Below are positions 59,608 through 64,000 of a stretch of 64,000 nt of DNA, in pieces. This DNA comes from an uncultured Parabacteroides sp. (lineage in GTDB: Bacteria; Bacteroidota; Bacteroidia; Bacteroidales; Tannerellaceae): NCBI GenBank assembly GCA_934725305.1, contig CAKVBA010000004.1, forward strand, positions 38,165 to 102,164, given 5' to 3'. Both the position numbers and the translations under genes were made by a program. A model generated the notes under the pieces. It ran no database searches, was not told the DNA's origin, and worked only from the letters and a program-made list of their open reading frames with translations. Each line of letters starts with the position of its first letter. Within the stretch, counting starts at the first letter, position 1.

Positions 59608-61548
59608 GTTCTAATTGTACCTTTATGGAATTGAAATTCCGCAAAACTCAGTATAAAGTCCTGTCTCCGGCTCGTTCTAATTGTACCTTTATGGAATTGA
59701 AATTGCAATATGCTCTCACCGACGGTCGGAGTAGAAGAAGTTCTAATTGTACCTTTATGGAATTGAAATATACAAGGAGTCACAAGAGAGAGAACTGATA
59801 GAGGCAGGTTCTAATTGTACCTTTATGGAATTGAAATTTGAGCAGATGAAGCGGATCAGCGCCGAAGGCGGTGTTCTAATTGTACCTTTATGGAATTGAA
59901 ATGATAATCTTTCCACAAAGTACGAAGCGGAACTTTATAGTTCTAATTGTACCTTTATGGAATTGAAATTTTACTGTAAGAGCTGGAGAAACGAAAGCTA
60001 TTGACGTTCTAATTGTACCTTTATGGAATTGAAATAAGAAGAAATTGTTTGATTTATCATTGGTATATATGTTCTAATTGTACCTTTATGGAATTGAAAT
60101 GTAGTTTATATCTGTTAAGCTGTTAGCAAGCGTTTGGTTCTAATTGTACCTTTATGGAATTGAAATCTCGTTGCTTCTGCTATCTGATCGAGCGTCCAGT
60201 GTTCTAATTGTACCTTTATGGAATTGAAATACCACGACAGCGCACGGCCTAATTTCAGCTTTGCGTTGTTCTAATTGTACCTTTATGGAATTGAAATGTA
60301 TAAACTCGCCCGTTCCGTCCATCGATTTAGACAAGTTCTAATTGTACCTTTATGGAATTGAAATATCTGCCTTTATTGCAGGAAGAGAAGAGAAGGCAGC
60401 GTTCTAATTGTACCTTTATGGAATTGAAATTTTCGTAGGTGATGAATGTCTTGAATAGAAACGAGTTCTAATTGTACCTTTATGGAATTGAAATGAGAGT
60501 TGGAGGCCCTGATTTTATCTTTATAGGATTGGTTCTAATTGTACCTTTATGGAATTGAAATTGGGTTATTTAGGACTCAGTTACGAAATTTTTTGATGGT
60601 TCTAATTGTACCTTTATGGAATTGAAATTCTGCTTCTTCTCCGTCCGCTTCAACTTCTTCCTCGTTCTAATTGTACCTTTATGGAATTGAAATAAGGAAT
60701 TTCTAAAATAAAGGAATTTGCAGCGGAGAGTTCTAATTGTACCTTTATGGAATTGAAATTCGAATAGTAACCGTTTGATTCCGTGAATACAAGTTCGGTT
60801 CTAATTGTACCTTTATGGAATTGAAATTCAACAGGTTGGTGTTGTTGCCGTCCTGGATCTGGTTCTAATTGTACCTTTATGGAATTGAAATGCCGTTTGT
60901 TTGCCACATCCAGCGCCTCTTGGCCGTTCTAATTGTACCTTTATGGAATTGAAATTGCCTTCGTGTGTGATGGTTAGGCTGTTTAATCCCCGTTCTAATT
61001 GTACCTTTATGGAATTGAAATTTGGATTTTTGCGGTTACGTTTTCTATAGAAACGAGGTTCTAATTGTACCTTTATGGAATTGAAATTTAAAGATTCAAC
61101 AGAATAATTCAATATCTTAAAATCGTTCTAATTGTACCTTTATGGAATTGAAATCCTGTCAGTTGCACTAATATTATCAAGTAGGGGATGGTTCTAATTG
61201 TACCTTTATGGAATTGAAATATCTGACGATCCGCTCTATCTCCTCATGCGCCTCGGCGTTCTAATTGTACCTTTATGGAATTGAAATGACGAAGCGGGCA
61301 AACCCCGCGAAGATCGAGCAAGTTCTAATTGTACCTTTATGGAATTGAAATTCCGTAACAGCCAACCCCGTAGAGCTGCGTATCGATGTTCTAATTGTAC
61401 CTTTATGGAATTGAAATTTGGCTCTATCGTGGATCAGCAGCTCAAACAAAACGTTCTAATTGTACCTTTATGGAATTGAAATTGATGCGGGCAACGCCTG
61501 AGGCAGCCTGCCCCATGCGTTCTAATTGTACCTTTATGGAATTGAAAT

Positions 61549-61909
61549 GTTAGAACGGCATTAAGACGATTCAAAAGTGTTGAGTTCTAATTGTACCTTT
61601 ATGGAATTGAAATTTGTGAATGTGTTCAAACTTCTTTCGATAGAGGTAGTTCTAATTGTACCTTTATGGAATTGAAATGGAGAATATTGATAGCCTTCAC
61701 ACATTGATAGACAAGTTCTAATTGTACCTTTATGGAATTGAAATGACAAAGCGTAGACTACATGGTGAACTCTATCGTGTTCTAATTGTACCTTTATGGA
61801 ATTGAAATTGATTGTCGGAATGTCGGAGATCAGGCGCGTGATGGTTCTAATTGTACCTTTATGGAATTGAAATGCCAAAACGGCATTAAGACGATTCAAA
61901 AGTGTTGAA
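61549..61909 (+). repeat. Pair of near-identical spacers (30th and 35th)
   Basis: Spacer 30 (61549-61583) and spacer 35 (61874-61909) share 30 consecutive bases starting at position 6 of each. They differ only at positions 2, 3 and 5 and by one extra A at the end of the older copy. Four unrelated spacers lie between. Confidence 0.92.
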
Positions 61910-62436
61910 GTTCTAATTGTACCTTTATGGAATTGAAATACAAGATCCGGCAGATACCTTCGCAGGAATATGAGGTGTTCTAATTGTACCTTTATGGAAT
62001 TGAAATGCATATCAAAACCTCCTTATAAATATATAGTTGTCTGGTTCTAATTGTACCTTTATGGAATTGAAATTGTGTCAAAGAGCACCGCCTTTTTCAT
62101 GTCCGGGGTTCTAATTGTACCTTTATGGAATTGAAATAAGGACGGTGCTTGGGTGGAATCGCAGACAGGCAAGTTCTAATTGTACCTTTATGGAATTGAA
62201 ATATAGCAGGCCTGGCGCGGATATGTTTTACAACATGTAGTTCTAATTGTACCTTTATGGAATTGAAATCTCTGACGAAGGCGAACGAAAAATACGAAGA
62301 GCAGAGTTCTAATTGTACCTTTATGGAATTGAAATTCCTTTCAACCTGCTGTTTATTCAAAGAGATACGAGGTTCTAATTGTACCTTTATGGAATTGAAA
62401 TTCTACAAAGAAGTACATGTCCTCGCCAACCGCCGC

Positions 62437-62696
62437 GTTCTAATTGTACCTTTATGGAATTGAAATCGCAGTTGCAAGCCGTGTTGCACGGCAGGCATGA
62501 TGGTTCTAATTGTACCTTTATGGAATTGAAATCCTTCATGTGCGTGCCGGCTATGGCAAGCTGAAAGTTCTAATTGTACCTTTATGGAATTGAAATCGCA
62601 GTTGCAAGCCGTGTTGCACGGCAGGCATGATGGTTCTAATTGTACCTTTATGGAATTGAAATCCTTCATGTGCGTGCCGGCTATGGCAAGCTGAAA
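62437..62696 (+). repeat. 130-bp tandem duplication of two spacer units
   Basis: Two repeat-spacer pairs at 62437-62566 are repeated exactly at 62567-62696. Spacers beginning CGCAGTTGCAAGCC and CCTTCATGTGCGTG both occur twice. Confidence 0.95.
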
Positions 62697-63379
62697 GTTC
62701 TAATTGTACCTTTATGGAATTGAAATTTAATTTCAAACTGCTCTCTCGGCATAACTCACGGTGTTCTAATTGTACCTTTATGGAATTGAAATTAGCCGTC
62801 CTGGATAGATTTGTTTAGGTCGGCTAATGGTTCTAATTGTACCTTTATGGAATTGAAATGATTGTGTAAATATCCAGAAAGCGAAGCGCCAGCTCGTTCT
62901 AATTGTACCTTTATGGAATTGAAATAAATCTCTTTAATCCGCTTACGGATCTCTTTATCGTTCTAATTGTACCTTTATGGAATTGAAATTACACGCCTGA
63001 AATCGTGAAGTCGTCAGCAGGGAGTTCTAATTGTACCTTTATGGAATTGAAATCTCAGAGTCCCATTTCTCGGCCACTTGCGTCAAGCCGTTCTAATTGT
63101 ACCTTTATGGAATTGAAATTTCCTCTTACCCCCCCCTATTGACAGATAGTAGTGTGTTCTAATTGTACCTTTATGGAATTGAAATAGATTTGATCACTAT
63201 TCAAGGTAAAATGTTAAAAGTTCTAATTGTACCTTTATGGAATTGAAATGATCGTTCTGCTCGCGGTGTGCCTTAAAGGCAGCAAGTTCTAATTGTACCT
63301 TTATGGAATTGAAATAGTTGTAATGGCCGCGCACCATTTCGGGCGTGGTGTTCTAATTGTACCTTTATGGAATTGAAAT

Positions 63380-63655
63380 GAGGGGGAGTTTCCAATAAAC
63401 GTATCTATTATTGGTTGATTATCAGTGCTATACGCTCTAAACGGTAGAAAAGTGACCGTATGGATTCTGATTAGATACGAAAAGCGTAAGATTTAACGTA
63501 TTTAACTTTCAATCACATCAGGAATCACGAAATAAGGGTTGGAAGGGGCGCTTTTAACTGACCCCATAATGTGGTGAATAGGAGTAAGCCTCCGGTAAAG
63601 TACGTATTTTCTGCAATCTCTTCGTCCAGTATCTTTGTACCCAAAAATAAAACTT
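63380..63655. other. Region between array and IS66-like gene
   Basis: No gene is seen. TATCTTTG at 63630-63637, with TTTT 19 bp upstream, is a plausible promoter of the following gene. GGGCGCTTTTAACTGACCCC near 63547 resembles an IS66-type left end. Confidence 0.5.
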
Positions 63656-63937
63656 ATGATGACACGAGAAGAAGTTGCAGAAATTATTATGTACTGCAAG
63701 GAACACAAAGTAACTTATAAATCAAGGCTGGCGGAACTCAATATTCCTGTCTGGAGATTTTATGACAGCAAGTCCCATTATGCAGAAGAACAGTCCTGCG
63801 TCAATACTTCCAAAGGTGATTTTATAGAACTGGGACAAAATGGCACATTTATTCCTGTCCCGTCATTTACCGGTCAGAGCGGCCGTAAACCCAAAGGAGA
63901 GTCATCATCCGGATTTAAAAGAATAGACATTATATAG
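63656..63937 (+). CDS. IS66-like accessory protein, first gene of an element
   Basis: The 93-residue protein starts MTREEVAEIIMYCKEHKVTY (after an initial Met-Met choice) and includes KSRLAELNIPVWRFYDSKSH. This matches the first small protein of Bacteroides IS66-type elements, which read a similar motif and then a longer basic tail. The frame stops at RIDII-TAG, where relatives appear to continue, so the copy may be truncated or frameshifted. The rest of the element would lie beyond the window. Confidence 0.45.
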   Translation: MMTREEVAEIIMYCKEHKVTYKSRLAELNIPVWRFYDSKSHYAEEQSCVNTSKGDFIELGQNGTFIPVPSFTGQSGRKPKGESSSGFKRIDII

Positions 63938-64000
63938 ATTAATTTGTTATATGACTCATTTTGTGACTGATTCTGAAGTTGTGTAATCCACAAGCAATAA

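Larger units (their letters stand above)
59608..63379 (+). CRISPR. CRISPR array, 58 repeats and 57 spacers
   Basis: Counting by eye gives 58 copies of a 30-bp repeat that begins GTTCTAATTG and ends GGAATTGAAAT, with starts from 59608 to 63350 at intervals of 64-68 bp (spacers 34-38 bp). I saw no change in any repeat, including the last. The ATTGAAAT end is the usual 5' tag of I-B crRNA, so the array is read on the plus strand from the cas2-side leader. The newest spacers are then at the left end. Reading the minus strand gives repetitive frames (such as FNSIKVQLE) that are not genes. Confidence 0.98.

Noticed and set aside
59595..62736. Several open frames on both strands within 59595-62736
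   Set aside because: They are products of the repeat array; each is built from the repeat translation (such as FNSIKVQLE) and spacers.
59608..63379. Self-targeting spacers within this window
   Set aside because: None of the spacers I compared by eye matches another place in the window; this was not an exhaustive search.

Overview
The window reads as a chromosomal segment of a Bacteroidales bacterium, most likely Parabacteroides or a close relative. The evidence is the gene families (LemA/DUF3137 pair, DUF4831, DUF4248, DUF4373, HU-like histone protein, fused ADP-forming acyl-CoA synthetase, BioG-type biotin operon), promoters of the Bacteroidetes form TAnnTTTG with an upstream TTTG, few Shine-Dalgarno sites, and CRISPR genes of the Porphyromonas-like (PGING) I-B branch. 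The genus is an inference; no rRNA is present.

Layout. Positions 1-11 kb are patchy: the 3' end of a lysine exporter (LysO), a 5'-truncated WYL regulator, a secreted beta-helix protein, a lipoprotein/LemA/DUF3137 operon, and then a scarred zone with a SulP STAS remnant, two left-end fragments of an IS982-like element, a broken DUF1254 lipoprotein gene, a propeller lipoprotein and an AraC regulator. Positions 11-44 kb are mostly housekeeping metabolism: a sugar-kinase-like phosphotransferase, the biotin operon bioB-A-F-G-C-D, a peptide transporter, rpiB and tkt, a galactose operon (galM, sugar symporter, galK), a sensor kinase lacking its phospho-acceptor histidine, dinB, an M14 peptidase, a LuxR/hemerythrin pair, ADP-forming acyl-CoA synthetase, tRNA-Ser(GCU), mltG, iorAB, a TlpA thioredoxin, a flavodoxin-ferredoxin protein and a 5'-nucleotidase. 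Positions 44-50 kb hold a phage-like accessory cluster (HU, DUF4248, DUF4373, PD-(D/E)XK-like nuclease) and a zinc-ribbon/SH3 membrane protein.

Positions 50.7-63.4 kb hold a complete type I-B CRISPR-Cas locus: an XRE + ImmA/IrrE-type gene lying 2 bp ahead of cas6, then cas5, cas3, cas8, cas7, cas4, cas1, cas2, a leader and an array of 58 repeats with 57 spacers. The XRE/HEXXH protein at the head of the operon is the best candidate for a little-described regulatory layer. The array contains a tandem duplication of two spacer units and a pair of almost identical spacers that differ only near the expected seed end. An IS66-like first gene follows the array.

Four non-coding repeat families are scattered through the window: terminators with a shared TGCATCAAAA-type stem, palindromic elements of about 200 bp with TAACCCAAATCGG ends, islands of GTGCCTACCCAAT units, and a 10-bp-period pyrimidine tract.
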